A stretch of 64,000 nucleotides of DNA. Origin: Pectinophora gossypiella. Its lineage: Eukaryota > Arthropoda > Insecta > Lepidoptera > Gelechiidae. Of this stretch, positions 35,901 through 47,475 are shown piece after piece (position 1 is the stretch's first letter; each line of letters begins with the position of its first letter). The stretch is taken from NCBI RefSeq assembly GCF_024362695.1, contig NC_065406.1, positions 15,066,001 through 15,130,000 of the forward strand, given 5' to 3'. The notes below the pieces were generated by a model that saw only the letters and a program-made list of their open reading frames with translations, was not told the DNA's origin and ran no database searches. Both the position numbers and the translations under genes were made by a program.

Positions 35901-37360
35901 GAAGATTTGACAGGACCGGTATTTTACAGAAGCGACTGCCTATCTGACCTTCCAACCCGCGAAGGGAAAACAAGCCCAATAAAGGATAGGTCACAATAGC
36001 TATTATTTTTAAGTCCCATGTATATCATTATAGACGGTGATACGGCTCAGCTAACCTAACCTAACCTATCACGTTGGCCTAACAGAAAGCTCGGTGATAC
36101 GTGGGTGCATAGTTCCTTTGACCGCTATGTTATAGTCGATTTTAGTAGTTGTCACCTAGGGTCTTATTCTTTCAAAAATCATAGGTTTAGGCCCGTGCAG
36201 GATTCGAACCTGCGATCTTACAGTGAGAATCAAGCGTTCTTCCAACTGGGCAACCACGGCTGTTAGTAGTAATATACATATATCGTTGTATACACGGTGT
36301 TAGTGACATCGTAACGAACACTTTTGAGGCATGATTCAGATCACGATTCTGAGTTGATATCGAATGGAATTTTCCGTCGCAAAAGTATAGAACTGATAAC
36401 CATTAAAAAAAAACATTAAAATTTTCATGAATTTTACGACAGGAAATTCCACTTGATAACAATACTTACAGAATCATGGTCTGAATCATCCCCCATAGTA
36501 TACGTATCTGTAAGTAGGTACCTATTTGTACATAGTTACATGGTGTAAGTGACATCATAAGGAATAACTACTGAGGGGGATGATTTCGGCTCATGATTCT
36601 GAGTTAATATCAAGTGGAATATTTAATCGCTTAAAATAATTTTATTTAAAATAATTTTAGAAAATACAAAATTAGAACACGAATTTTACGACCGAAAATT
36701 GATATTTACTCAGAATCACGGTCTGAATCATCCCTCAGTATTCGTAACGATGTCACTATATAACACCCAGTATAACTTGTTTATATTATGCAGCTCGTGC
36801 GATTTGTATAGATAAGTAGGTATTTCACGCTGATAACGAATAGTCATGTTTCGTTTGAGTTTGTTATTATTGTTGTTATGCTTAACAAGAGAAACGCGGG
36901 GCTCCGCGCGGGTTCGCGATAATCTTGTTGTACTCAGCACGGCAGCCGCGTCGCTCGCAGTGCGAATCATATCGAGGGTTTTGACTAATTGACGCAACGA
37001 ATGCTATGTGTGGATAGACGTCGCGACTAATAGACGAATGCTACCGTCGCGCGTTGTACGGCTGTTGGTCACAAAGCTCTCAATTATCGCACCGTGCGCG
37101 GCGCGGTTGCCGTGCCGCGAGGGCTGATTCTTGGTTGTGAGAACAATGACCTCAATCCTGGTATCTTTGGATGCTGTTAAAAATCACCTACCAGAAGCTA
37201 TGCACAATGCTTCATCAGGTAGAAAATGCTCCACGAACAACTTGACTGCTTTGACGTCGTCCTCTGGAGGCAGGTCTTGGATGACCCACGTGACCCCGCC
37301 GTCCTCCCAGCGGTCGTACTCGCGTGGGCACGACGCGTCCCATACTCGCTTGAACGGCAT
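32947..37360 (-). CDS. GNAT-family N-acetyltransferase, paralogue A
   Basis: Exons 37360-37192, 34974-34805, 33906-33740 and 33142-32947, all GT-AG, give 233 residues. Begins MPFKRVWDASCPREYDRW. The acetyl-CoA-binding motif A is GLIVKREYRGARLGSRVL (about residues 149-166). The end includes TIFTGPASQKSAERAGF and IKLMVKKF. This resembles the insect arylalkylamine/dopamine N-acetyltransferase-like group, which acetylates small amines; the substrate is unknown. The usual R-x-x-G-x-G loop has Arg (160) at the middle Gly. An acceptor-like CCCCAG lies directly before the ATG, so a 5' UTR intron is likely. Intron 1 (2.2 kb) is filled with repeats. Intact paralogue of 47476-50001. Confidence 0.82.
33465..33540 (-). 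mobile_element. SINE family 2 head, reverse
   Basis: Reverse tRNA-like head: GGATTCGAACTTGTGACC (B box), AGGCAAGCGTTCTATCAATT and GGGCTACCACGGC (A box). Same family at 36183-36262 and 63596-63690. In GNAT-A intron 3. Confidence 0.6.
33950..34445. repeat. CA-rich low-complexity sequence
   Basis: Runs such as ACACACACAAACACAC (about 33952) and CACACACCACACACAAG (about 34000), and further CA-rich segments to about 34440, inside GNAT-A intron 2. No coding sense. Confidence 0.5.
35311..35506 (-). repeat. CCCACTGCTGG-family repeat, copy 2 (reverse)
   Basis: Reverse copy of the 2651-2855 unit: GTTTTCATCTCGAGCTCC at the left and a (GAT)n run at the right. In GNAT-A intron 1. Confidence 0.7.
35850..35990 (-). 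repeat. ACCTGTCAAATCTTCAGG-family repeat, copy 2 (reverse)
   Basis: Reverse copy: GGGTCCGCTTACCTAACC, TGAAGATTTGACAGGACCGG and GACCTTCCAACCCGCGAAGG. In GNAT-A intron 1. Confidence 0.65.
36183..36262 (-). mobile_element. SINE family 2 head, reverse
   Basis: GCCCGTGCAGGATTCGAACC and GGGCAACCACGGC, matching 33465-33540. It ends at the GCCGTGG 5' boundary. In GNAT-A intron 1. Confidence 0.6.
36292..36773. repeat. Foldback family, tandem pair
   Basis: Two head-to-tail foldback units (about 36292-36505 and 36540-36773), each with GTGACATCGTAACGA / TTACGATGTCACT type ends and TTGATATC arms. The linker carries CCTATTTGTACATAG. Same design as 24823, 45735 and 61889. Confidence 0.75.
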
Positions 37361-37404
37361 CCTGGGGCTTTAAAGATAAGTATGATACTGTTAGTCAATC
37401 ATAA

Positions 37405-37468
37405 TTGTAGGAGAGCGGACCGAAGCAAACCCTACGTCATCGACTACCACGATGGGACCAGTTTATAG
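37405..37468. repeat. Short block shared with the GNAT-B upstream region
   Basis: AACCCTACGTCATCGACTAC followed by CACGA recurs, inverted, at about 50988-51020. Both lie upstream of a GNAT gene. It reads PYVIDYH in one frame on each copy, but nothing else supports coding. Confidence 0.4.
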
Positions 37469-37486
37469 TTGTTACTGTTTGAATAA

Positions 37487-37798
37487 ACGGCCTCCGTGGT
37501 CCAGTGGTTGAGCGTTGGGCTCACCATCCGGCCCCGGGCTCGAATCCCGGTGGGGACATATCACAAAAGTCACTTTGTGATCCCCAGTTTGGTTAGGACT
37601 GATCACCTGATTGTCCGAAAGTAAGATGATCCGTGTTCGGAAGGCACGTTAAGCCGTTGGTCCCGGTTACTACTTACTGATGTAAGTAAGTAGTCGTTAC
37701 ATATGTCACGCCAGGGGCCTTGGCGGCTCAATAATAACCCTGATACCAGGATTGATGAGCCTGGTATTCCACCTCACAATCTACACGATTAGAAGAAG
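37487..37798 (+). mobile_element. tRNA-derived SINE (family 1), full length
   Basis: Head GGCCTCCGTGGTCCAGTGG, B box GGCTCGAATCCCGG, body GATCACCTGATTGTCCG and 3' module GGCGGCTCAATAATAACC...GATTAGAAGAAG. Confidence 0.8.
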
Positions 37799-38449
37799 TC
37801 TATTTGAATAGGCCTCGTCGTGGTGGTCGATATTCCGGTTAAGCAGGTACCTAGTTAATTCTATTAGTGACACTATCTACAGAATGTCACATCACGTCAA
37901 ATGAAAAAGATATGGTCCACTCAAAATAAATACACGTAAGTATGTACTTATACATTTTGACAGTTTTCTATGGAAAATTTCAAAATGGCGGCGCACGTAT
38001 CATAAGTTGAATTTTGATTTTATTGATAACTGAGCAACACAAAACATTGTTAAACTTAAATGGGACAGGGATCAAAAGAGTCCTTAGCCAAGTAGTGATC
38101 AAATAGCCCAAATAAGATAAGTGGGCCAATAACTGACTGCTTCCTTAGGGCAACACGAGAAAGGAGTAGATGCAGTTATGTGCCGTGCCGGAAATGTTCC
38201 AAAGTGGGAGTGTTTCTGTTGTAAAAAATATTTAATAGTAAGGACCTGGCTGCTTTTCTGGTTCAAATTGTTCTTTCTTGACTTTTGGACTTATCTGACT
38301 GAAGGTTAGGTAATAAAGCTCTTTTTAATCAGTTTTGCGTCTTTTTACAGCTGGAAACGTTTTCAAAGTGGGTACATTGCCGAGAACGGCACATTACTAA
38401 GAAGCTAGTACACAGGCACATTTTCTTTGCAATACAAAACTAGTTTAAA

Positions 38450-38663
38450 AAAAATCCTTCAAAAATGTTATATTGGTCAATAACTCGACAGAATTAAGAT
38501 GACAACACACGTCAAACGAGTTACATATTATTATATATATGAGATGTCTATTTTAGTCGTTTACAGTTGTCAATCATCCGTCCCTTCCCTTTTCGGCGGA
38601 TAAGAAAATGACAGGTGTAACTTAAAATAAAATTAGGATGTGTCTGCAGGAATCGGGGCCAAC
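38450..38663. repeat. GGCNCCGATTCCTG-family foldback, right part
   Basis: CTCGACAGAATTAAGATG, CCCTTTTCGGCGGATAAG and the end TGTCTGCAGGAATCGGGGCC. The left arm is missing. Confidence 0.6.
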
Positions 38664-38862
38664 ACCGTTCCTATCAAAGTTCGGTTTTGCTAGTCATATT
38701 AGAGCCTATCATAACATCGTCCTGGGATAGAGATTTATGAGTCGCCGTCGCCGGACACGGCTTGGCTGAGGATGACTTATCAAGAAGGTAGAAGTCGAAG
38801 CACACCGCGTAAAAGATGATGTGATGACCTCAATAGAATAGAATATATTATGCGATGGGCCA

Positions 38863-38937
38863 GAGATCGCGCAAAGTCGAGAGGAGTGGAAAAATCAAGG
38901 GAATACCTTTGCCCAGCAGTGGGATCGAATAGGCTAG
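38863..38937 (+). mobile_element. RTE-like LINE C-terminal remnant
   Basis: Reads EIAQSREEWKNQGNTFAQQW followed by DRIG-stop, the standard RTE-type C-terminus. About 150 bp upstream is degenerate Arg-rich sequence that fits the preceding region. Confidence 0.6.
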
Positions 38938-39502
38938 ATTAGAAGATAATCAGTCCCTAGACGACTTTTCGAATTTATCGATAAATTACAGATTCCACGC
39001 AAGAAATGGTATAAAATTTTGTAACAAGAAATAATGCTATAGCTACTCCCCTGAGGCCCGTGTTGCTCTATGGACCGTTCCCGACATAACATAATTTAGT
39101 TGATTGGTATCAATCAACAAATATCTAGAACTGGACCAAGGGCTTCAAGACGTCTCCCATACTCGTATGAATATAGGACAGTATATTTAAGAATGTCAAA
39201 GACACAGATTATGTAATAGTCACTGCGTAAGTCTAGAGCCCTGTCATAGAATAAGAAATTAATACTATATTATGTATGTGTCATTACACATATTTTAAAA
39301 GAAGTTTCATTATCTGCAAGTAGATATCTCAATATCTAACATGAATAATAATTAGGTTAAAGTTAAATGTTGCGAAAGGATGGAATTTATATGGACCTAG
39401 TATAATTTACATGCACTTTTATCGTTCAAGCAAATGGGCCTATAATTTAAAAGTATTTAAATGATTTAAGATATTATGAAACAGAATTAATATAAATTAT
39501 TT

Positions 39503-39610
39503 ATGGACTGGAATTCTTTGCCGTTTTCTGTATTTCCGAATGAATATAAACCGGGTGCTTTCAAGGCCAGAGTGAACAGGCACCTTCTGGGCGAGCGAGC
39601 TCCATCTTAG
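39503..39610 (+). mobile_element. LINE C-terminal remnant, WNSLP type
   Basis: Reads MDWNSLPFSVFPNEYKPG then FKARVNRHLLGERAPS-stop, a frequent ending of lepidopteran non-LTR reverse transcriptases. Followed by the 3' UTR-like segment CCTCGTCAATGCCTTCGGGC. Confidence 0.65.
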
Positions 39611-40588
39611 GCCTCGTCAATGCCTTCGGGCAAGCCTGGGGCCAAGAGCAAACCCATCAAAGGTAAACAAAATGTAATGGAAAATGTTATACATGTAATT
39701 AATTAATTAAAAAAGGCGGGGACGGAAGTGAGAATTCCGCGATGCACGGCGAACGAAACAAAAGAACGGGATTAACTTGCACCCTTACTTTTCTAGGAGA
39801 TGTTGGTTGTGGAAAGAATTACGATGGAAATTAATAAATAGTCGATCCTTGTTTGTCATACTGGTGTGACAACCTGGTGTGACCACGAGTCCGGAGGGAT
39901 AAAGTCACTCAATTACAGAGTATTCTTCAAACGTGCCCTGTGCCGAAGTTTTAAAGCTACTTTTCCCCGGCAATACAGGTTGAGAGAAGCTGCTAGTTTT
40001 AGGCGAATGAGAGGTTTAACAAAAAATATAGTTACATACATACATAAACTCACACCCACTTCCCACCGGGGTAAGCAGAGACTATAGAATTCCATTTGCT
40101 TCGATCCTGACAATTCTCTTGCTTCCTCCACATTCGCCAATCGCTTCATACACGCACGCCGGTTCAGAGTTGTTCGTTTATATTTAAGTAAGTATGTAAA
40201 AATAGACGATTCAAAGTGTAACTATTTTACCTTATGAATGAAGATATTTTTGTGTTTCACTTTGATTATCCGTACTACTAAATATCTCAAATCTCAATCT
40301 GTTGGATAAGATACCTATTTCCGATTTGATTTTAAATACTCATGACGTAACTTTATGTTGATAAGTAACATTGAAGCAATGATGAACTTTCCAGGCTACG
40401 TTCAGAAAAAAAACTATAAGTAGATGGCGTTGTACAGAGTTGCCTTCGTTTAACCTTTTAATTTCATGACATAATATTTATTTATTATTTATATATTATT
40501 ATTTATTTATTATTATGATTATTATTATTTTTGTGGTTTATTTATAAGATGTGTTTGTTTTGTTTTTTAATAAAATTGTTTGAATAAT

Positions 40589-41125
40589 AAGATTAAAATA
40601 CTTTTATTTATTTATTCACAATTTATTAGTCATTGCAGGCAATCCCAATTCGACTATATAATGCAATTAAAATAAACATTTAACAAACAAACAAACATTT
40701 TTATTATTTTTAATTATAATGCATATTTTATCTTTGTTTTTGGGTATAAATGACGACCCTTTTGTTATTACACCCAGGCACAAGACATCTTCCACCCATT
40801 ATTATTCTGATTAAAACTAAAGAGAAGCAATATAGGTACGAAAACAAGATTAAAATACTTTTATTTATTTATTCACAATTTACAAAGTAATTACAGGCAA
40901 TCCCAATTCGACTATGTAATGCAATTAAAATAAACATTTAACAAACAAACAACATAACAAATAAACACACAAACATTTTTATTATTTTTAATTATAATGC
41001 ATATTTTATCTTTGTTTTTTGGGTATAAATGATGACTCTTTTGTTATTACACCCAGGCACAAGACATCTTCCACCCATTATTAGTCTGATTAAAATAAAG
41101 AGAAGCAATATAGGTACGAAAACAA
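40589..41125 (+). repeat. Tandem duplication, two units of about 257-280 bp
   Basis: AAGATTAAAATACTTTTATT begins both units (40589 and 40846). Both contain GCAGGCAATCCCAATTCGAC-like text, a CAAACAAAC run and the end AGAAGCAATATAGGTACG. A third partial relative is at about 42145-42250, and a reverse relative at about 32310-32360. Confidence 0.7.
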
Positions 41126-42267
41126 TTCTATTCATATCTGATCCAAATATTATTAATTTGCAAAAACATTATATTTTTTAATAATTTTACGCCTGAGTAA
41201 TGAGAAAATATTAGTAAATATGACGTTAAATCTGTACAAAACCATCTATGTAAGTACTGCTAATAACTCAGATTATTCATATTACGAAATAAGTATAAAA
41301 TACTTTATACCACATTGAAAATTAAAGAGCATAACTTATCACGCCTGAAGGGGTAGGCTGAGAGTGGTGTATACCCAGTATTATACTATTTGCATCCACT
41401 CCTGAGCCTATTGCCAAAAACCAAAATCAAAGAGAAATAAAAATATAAATAAATCAAAATTAAAATTTATGATTTTGCAAATTGAAAATGCTACCTTACA
41501 AATGTTAAGAGGCATACTTACATATCTATTGATATGAACACAATGAACAATGTATAGAGCAAATTCAGATAATATTATCGCCGAACACGTGACTAATTTA
41601 TCTTCATGTTATGACAAGGAAGTAAATAATAACGTTACGCAGATTTAGAAACAATCTAGTTGAGTTTAGATAACGTTTTATATCAGGTAAATATAAATAA
41701 ACAAGTATTTGTAATGTTACTTACTGTTAAAACTAGAAACTGCGACTGAACGCGGCCGCGCTACCGTACAACTGGTCTATAAATAATCAGCGCAGGAGTA
41801 GCTAAGCGTAGGTACATCTTAGTGACATAAAACAACGAGATTTGCGAGTTCGCGACCTGTGATATCCTTGTTGACCTTTGATGATTTATAAATACTACAT
41901 CATCAGTGATTTTTGAAGTTCCGCATTGAGATCGTAGTTTCACAAGGTTTCCAAGACCTACGCTGCCCGTCGGTCCAATCATAAAATATCAAACACTTTT
42001 ATAGCACACACAGGAAGTAAATCAAGATACTTACCTACTTTTTTATTGAATGCAGGACTTTCCAATCGACGTTCCCCAAAAACACGATAGATGGCGTTGT
42101 TAAGTCTTTTCTTCGTTTAAACTTCTAATTTCATAGATAACAGACATATGCATCTTTTATCTTTGTTTTTGGGTATAAATGATGACCCTTTTTATTACAC
42201 CAAGGTACAATTACAACTTCCACCCATTATTATTCTGATCAAAATAAATATAAGCATATCATTCTAT

Positions 42268-42472
42268 ACATCATCATCATCATCATCAGCCCATTAACGT
42301 CCCCACTGCTGGGGCACGGGCCTTCCCTATGGATGGATAGGGAGATCGGGCCTTAAACCATCACGCGGGCCCAGTGCGGATTGATGGTTATTAACGACTG
42401 CTAATGCAGCAGGGACCAACGGCTTAACGTGCCTTCCGAAGCACGGAGGAGCTCGGAATGAAAACTTTCTAT
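42268..42472 (+). repeat. CCCACTGCTGG-family repeat, copy 3
   Basis: (ATC)n head, CCCCACTGCTGGGGCACGGG, GGATGGATAGGGAGATCGGG and the end GGAGCTCGGAATGAAAAC. Confidence 0.75.
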
Positions 42473-43188
42473 ACATAATGTGATCCAAATATCAAGCAAC
42501 AACTATTTATATATATGCTTCTGCCATTATATTACGTTTTTGAATAATTATGTACCCCAGCAATGAGAAAATTGGTACCTAATTATCACGTTAAAAGTGA
42601 ACAACGCCATCTATCGTGTGTTTGGGGAACGTCGATTGGAAAGTCGCTCATTCACAATCACAACCGATAATTACCATTATATAACAAATATACTTTATTG
42701 CACACACAGATATTATACAAAATTACAAACAAATGAGAAATAGAAGAGTAAGAGAAGAGTAGTATAAGAGTATGCTGTCCTTATCTCTGTATTTTGTGTC
42801 CATTGTGCTCAATAAAGTATTTTATCTATCTATAACACCTACACCATCATGAGCGAATTGGTGGACCGGTACGACTCGCCGCTGCTGAACCGCTGGGTGC
42901 GATTGCACGCTGTTACATAGCTGCCCGCGGCTTCGGTGATTCGGGCCGGTCTCTTGTGTTTTATTTTTATGTTGTTCGTCTTTCGAATCTGTTACTAATA
43001 CTAGGTTAAGCCTTTTGTTACTAACTAAATATGGACCAGTTTCCAAAATTTGAATTTGAATAATACGCGGCCTCATTGCTAAGTAGCAATCTCTTCCAGG
43101 CAAATTTTGGGTACCAATAGGATATATTAAAAATTATGTGCAATAGCTGGGTATCTTTCAAGAGCTATACCTACTTGCCTATCTGTTT

Positions 43189-43323
43189 AATATCATCATC
43201 ATCAGCCGTACGACGCCCACTGCTGGGTATAGGCCTCCCCCAAGGATCTCCATGACGATCGGTCCTGCGCTGCCCGCATCCAGCGGCTTCCCGCGACCTT
43301 CACCAGATCGTCGGTCCACCTGT
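43189..43323 (+). repeat. Interspersed repeat with CTGGGTATAGGCCTCCC
   Basis: Starts with an (ATC)n run, CAGCCGTACGACGCCCAC, TGCTGGGTATAGGCCTCC, then CAGCGGCTTCCCGCGACC and GATCGTCGGTCCACC. It is interrupted on the right by the TTAA-flanked MITE. Confidence 0.55.
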
Positions 43324-43327
43324 TTAA

Positions 43328-43546
43328 CACTTTCAAGGACAGAACGTCTAATGACGTGCCGATCCCAAGGTGTTATTTTACCTATTATTATGAACCATCC
43401 ATGACCCATGATCTCTGTCAACCCCGTGCCCTGCCCGTGAAAGGGTTAACCAGGGGTGGCAGAGACCATGGGTCATTGATGGTTCATAATAGATTGTATG
43501 ACACCTTGGAATCGGAACATCATTAGACGTTCTGTCCTTGAAAGTG
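43328..43546. mobile_element. piggyBac-like MITE with TTAA duplications
   Basis: TTAA at 43324-43327 and 43547-43550. Termini CACTTTCAAGGACAGAACGT and its reverse complement. The arms pair along most of the 219 bp (GAACCATCCATGACCCATG against CATGGGTCATTGATGGTTC). TTAA target duplication is the piggyBac mark. Confidence 0.75.
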
Positions 43547-43787
43547 TTAATATAATCAGTTGATATTAATATGCTGCCTATTGTTCTCTTTTATTTCTCA
43601 TTTGTTTGTGATTTTGTATACCTAATTTCTCTGTGCGCATTAAAGTATTGTGATTGTGAATTCAATAAAAGAAGAATTTTATTTAACTACGCACGCAAGT
43701 AGTTGTAGAAATGTAGAGAGAGGAAATCATTAATACTTAGTTTACTGCAATTGAATATGTAATTTAGTCTTTAAATAAGAATAACAA

Positions 43788-44082
43788 TGGTTCCGATTCC
43801 TACAGACAGCTCTTAATTTTATTTTAAGTTATAAGTACCCATCACTTTCTTATCCGCCGAAAAGCAAAGCGACGCATGGTTGACAACTGTTAATTTTAAG
43901 TGAATGAATGAGTAACCTAGGCGAAAAAAAAGGTATCTGTGTGTGTGTGACGTGTGTTTCATACATTTTATGCCTGTCGATTTTATGTCTGTGATTTCTC
44001 GTCCATTTCGTTTTTGCGGATAAGAAAATGACAGGTATAAATTAAAATAAAATTAAATAGTGTGTACTGGAATCAACGCCAA
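43788..44082. repeat. GGCNCCGATTCCTG-family foldback, copy
   Basis: TGGTTCCGATTCCTACAGAC at the left, TATCCGCCGAAAAGCAAAGC inside, and TGGAATCAACGCCA at the right. Confidence 0.6.
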
Positions 44083-44316
44083 TATGTGTGTAAGTGTGCG
44101 TTCGAGGGTGCTTCATGCGTTTTAATAATTCAAATTATACAATTTTTAAGGCAAATAAATGACATTTAATTGGTTACTTTCTCTTTATGTACCTAGGTAT
44201 ATAATTACTTCCCACACTTGTTGTGCAAAGTCTAGACTAAAAAAATAATTTGTAACAAAATCCAGCTAAACCGGATCTACGGGCCGGTAAGAATACCAAA
44301 CTGAATGAGGTACGGT

Positions 44317-44455
44317 AATGAGTACTAATATGTATACACTTTGAAACCATGTCACATTAACTTTTTTGACAAATAAAACCGTAAGTCTCATTAAATGTCA
44401 AATATGATAGTGCGACAGGGTTCTAAAGTGGGTACATAATATTTCTCATGACTAT
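44317..44455 (-). repeat. CAGTCATGAGCAAT-family MITE, reverse copy
   Basis: ATGAGTACTAATATGTATAC at the left, CATGTCACATTAACTTTTTT inside, and CATAATATTTCTCATGACTA at the right. Confidence 0.65.
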
Positions 44456-44590
44456 AGATGGCGTTGTAGAAGTTTGCCATCATTTAACCTTCTAATTTCG
44501 TGGATAGCAGACGTTCTGGAAAGTGCCATATTCAAAATTTCAAATTTTGATAAGTAAGAAAGCAGAACACAAAAAAATTGATAGGTAAGT

Positions 44591-45452
44591 ACAGTCATGA
44601 GCAACATAATTTTATTTTTATTTATTTATTTAGATAGGTATACCAACAGTACACACATTGTAAAGTTATAAAATGCAAGTCTTAAATTAGTTTTTGTATA
44701 TGTGCTCCAATTACAGGTACACACAGCATTCATAATTACAACAACAAAACGTATATATCTAGGTGTATATATACATAAATATAACAGCCTCCGTGGTCTA
44801 GTGGTTAGAGCGTTACGCTCACGATCTGGAGGTCCGGGTTCGATTCCCGATGGGGACATTGTCGAAATCACTGTGTGAGACTGTCCTTTGTTTGGTAAGG
44901 ACTTTTCAGGCTTGAGTCACCTGATTGTCCGAAAAAGTAAGATGATTCCGTGCTTCGGAGGGCACGTTAAGCCGTTGGTCCCGGCTATTGGCCGTAAAAA
45001 CACCTCCACCAACCCGCACTGGAGCAGCGTGGTGGAGTATGCTCCATACCCCCTCCGGTTGATTGAGGGGAGGCCTGTGCCCAGCAGTGGGACGTATATA
45101 GGCAGTTTATGTATGTATATACATAAATATGTATAAAACTTAAACAGAAATTAACTTCTAAATTAAAACAGCCATAAATTTTCTTAGCAAACATAAGAGT
45201 TAAAACTATAACATATACACATAGAACAAACTTAAGTATTGTTGGAAACAAAAGAATTAAAATTAAAAATACAAATGGGAAAATGTACATTATGAATTTA
45301 TGATGATACAGAGTTAGTAACATAATGTACCCACTATAGGACTCTGTCGCACTAACATATTTGACATTTAGTGAGACTTACAGTTCAAATTGTCAAAAAA
45401 GTTAATGTGACATGGTACCAAAGTGTATACATATTAATGCTCGTGACCGTAC
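44591..45452 (+). repeat. CAGTCATGAGCAAT-family MITE split by nested insertions
   Basis: The 5' end (GTACAGTCATGAGCAACATAAT) stops at 44612 and the rest resumes at about 45313 (GTAACATAATGTACCCAC), with AACATAAT on both sides of a roughly 700-bp insert. That insert is itself split by the SINE at 44783-45115. Three insertion events can be ordered. Confidence 0.7.
44783..45115 (+). mobile_element. tRNA-derived SINE with type B tail and 15-bp target duplication
   Basis: Flanked by TATATACATAAATAT (44768-44782 and 45116-45130). Head ACAGCCTCCGTGGTCTAGTG, B box GGGTTCGATTCCCG, body, and tail GGAGGCCTGTGCCCAGCAG. Confidence 0.85.
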
Positions 45453-45734
45453 CTACCTATTGTGTTGTCATATGGTGATTCGGAACCACCGGTTCGCGGA
45501 CCTGACTCGCTCTTGACCTTGTTTTTGTATCTTTATTTTAGTATTTACTTACGTGTTGTATAATTCCGTTGATATAGGTAAGTATTTGATTATGTTCAAG
45601 GTTACAACGATTACGTTTGTTGGCAAAATTCAGTGATTCAATAGAAGACGCAAAGTTGTTTACTACGTCGCTTTATAGTAAAAAGCACGTGTAGCGCATT
45701 TTTGTTCTTTTTTTTGTGTTATGAGTAACCTAGT

Positions 45735-46198
45735 ACAGGGTGTTAGTGACATCGTAACGAAAACTTTGAGGGATGATTCAGGCCATGATTCTGAGTTGAT
45801 ATCAAGTGGGACAATAATAAAAAAAAAACACTAAAAGTTTCATGAATTTTCCGATAGGAAAATCCACTTGATATCAACTCCGAATCATAGTCTGAATCAT
45901 CCCCCTCAGTATTTGTTACGGTGTCACTAACATCCGTACCTACTTGTACGGCTACCTGTATGTACCTGTACGGGGTGTAAGTGACATCGTAACGAATACT
46001 GAGAGGGATGATTCAGCTCATTATTCTGAGTTAATATCAAGTGGAATTTTCCATCACAAAAGTAAAGAATTAAAAATATTAAAAAAAAAGAACAAAAAAA
46101 AGTCATGCATTTTGCGACGGAAAATTCCACTTGATATTAACTCAGAATCATGGTTTGAATCATCCTCCTCAGTATTCGTTACGATGTCACTAACACCG
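45735..46198. repeat. Foldback family, tandem pair
   Basis: Units at about 45735-45934 and 45974-46198, with CAGGGTGTTAGTGACATCG opening and GATGTCACTAACACCG closing. The linker includes TACTTGTACGGCTACCTG. Second unit arms: TTCTGAGTTAATATCAAGTG and ACTTGATATTAACTCAGAAT. Confidence 0.8.
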
Positions 46199-46209
46199 TG
46201 AATATAGAG

Positions 46210-46352
46210 AATGTCTAATCCGTATTGGGCTGGTTTACCTTTCGCGGATTGTAAAGTCAGACAGGCAGTTGCTTCTGTAAAAAACCGGACCTGTCACATC
46301 TTCAGGTTCGGTAAGCGGACCCTGTGAATAACGGGATAATGCAAGGGAGATA
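46210..46352 (+). repeat. ACCTGTCAAATCTTCAGG-family repeat, copy 3
   Basis: AAAGTCAGACAGGCAGTTGC, CTGTAAAAAACCGGACC, TTCAGGTTCGGTAAGCGGAC and AATGCAAGGGAGATAATGAG. Confidence 0.65.
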
Positions 46353-46680
46353 ATGAGGAACCAAATATAAGTACTTAATTTTTTGTACATATACATTATG
46401 ATCGCGTCTATTCTATACTTATAAAAAATAATACTTATTAAAAAAGATTCAGATACAAATATAAAACAAAACAGAATAATACCTCTACATAACTTAAAAT
46501 CACTTACTTTAGGCATTCAAATTACAAATAATTGAAACTATACTACTAAAACTAAATTAAAAAAGCTCAATTAAAGATGCTCCCTTTTATCACCTCTCGA
46601 CCGAATGTGCCCATCACGCTCGCAGCGTTGCCCCGTTGGATGGCGAGGGAAATATGCTGTCATTAATTATAATAATATTA

Positions 46681-46928
46681 ACAGCCTCTGTGGTTTAGTG
46701 GTTAGAGCGTTAGGCTCACGATCTGAAGGTCCGGGTTCCATTCTCGATGGGGAAATTGTCGAAATTACTTCCTGAGACTGTCCTGTGTTTGGTTAGGACT
46801 TTACAGGCTTGGAAAAATAAGATGATTCCGTGCTTCGGAGGGCACGTTAAGCCGTTGGTCCATGCCCCCTCCGGTTGATTGAGGGCAGGCATGTGTCCAG
46901 CAGTGGGACGTGTGTAGGCTGTTTATGT
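46681..46928 (+). mobile_element. tRNA-derived SINE, internally deleted
   Basis: Head ACAGCCTCTGTGGTTTAGTG and body as in 44783-45115, but the segment between GTTGGTCC and ATGCCCCCTCCGGTTG is missing. Tail GTCCAGCAGTGGGACGTG. Confidence 0.75.
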
Positions 46929-47475
46929 TATATTTAATGATATTAGTAGTTAGTATTCTGCTGGTTTTTTATTCATTTTTCAATCTAATACAGTTTCTAA
47001 CCTGCTGTATCTACGCCTAGGTCTTCCTCTTCTAACTCTACCTTACACCTACATCATAAATTTTTAACATATATTATGTCTACTTTCATTCATTCTTTCT
47101 ACATGTTTGAACAATCAAAAGCGGATTGCCAAACAGTTTTTACCATGACTGTACTAACTATATAAAAAAATCGCTCGACGTAGAGGGAAAAGCGAACGTG
47201 TCGTAGAGACACGCGACGTCAAGCCTTTCGCCGTAAAGAGACTCGCCGTACCGGGAATCGCCGTTCGAGGAGTCGCTGTCAACGCTATAATTCCGTCCCT
47301 TCAACATTTTATTTCACACTACAATACTCTCTTCTTATCATTTCAATGCCATTCAGATTTTCAGTCCAGTTTTTTTCCACTCGAACAGCATTTTCGGCAG
47401 CACACTCCCTTATCATTTATCACAAACACACTGTATTATTAAAAAACACACCCATATAAAAAAAAAACTATTAAA

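Larger units (their letters stand above)
37799..47475. other. Gene-free spacer between the two GNAT genes
   Basis: Almost all recognisable content is repeats, listed separately. Besides them there is a 25-codon GC-rich frame at 42849-42923 (MSELVDRYDS...) with no splice signals, and at 47165-47290 a segment with repeated TCGCCGT/CTCGCCG motifs. No further gene could be supported. Confidence 0.5.

Noticed and set aside
42849..42923. 25-codon frame MSELVDRYDSPLLNRWVR...
   Set aside because: It looks codon-like but has no splice acceptor, no upstream partner and no family that I recognise.
44792..44860. Candidate tRNA gene in GGTCTAGTGGTTAGAGCG sequence
   Set aside because: It is the head of a SINE with a 15-bp target duplication and the usual body and tail.
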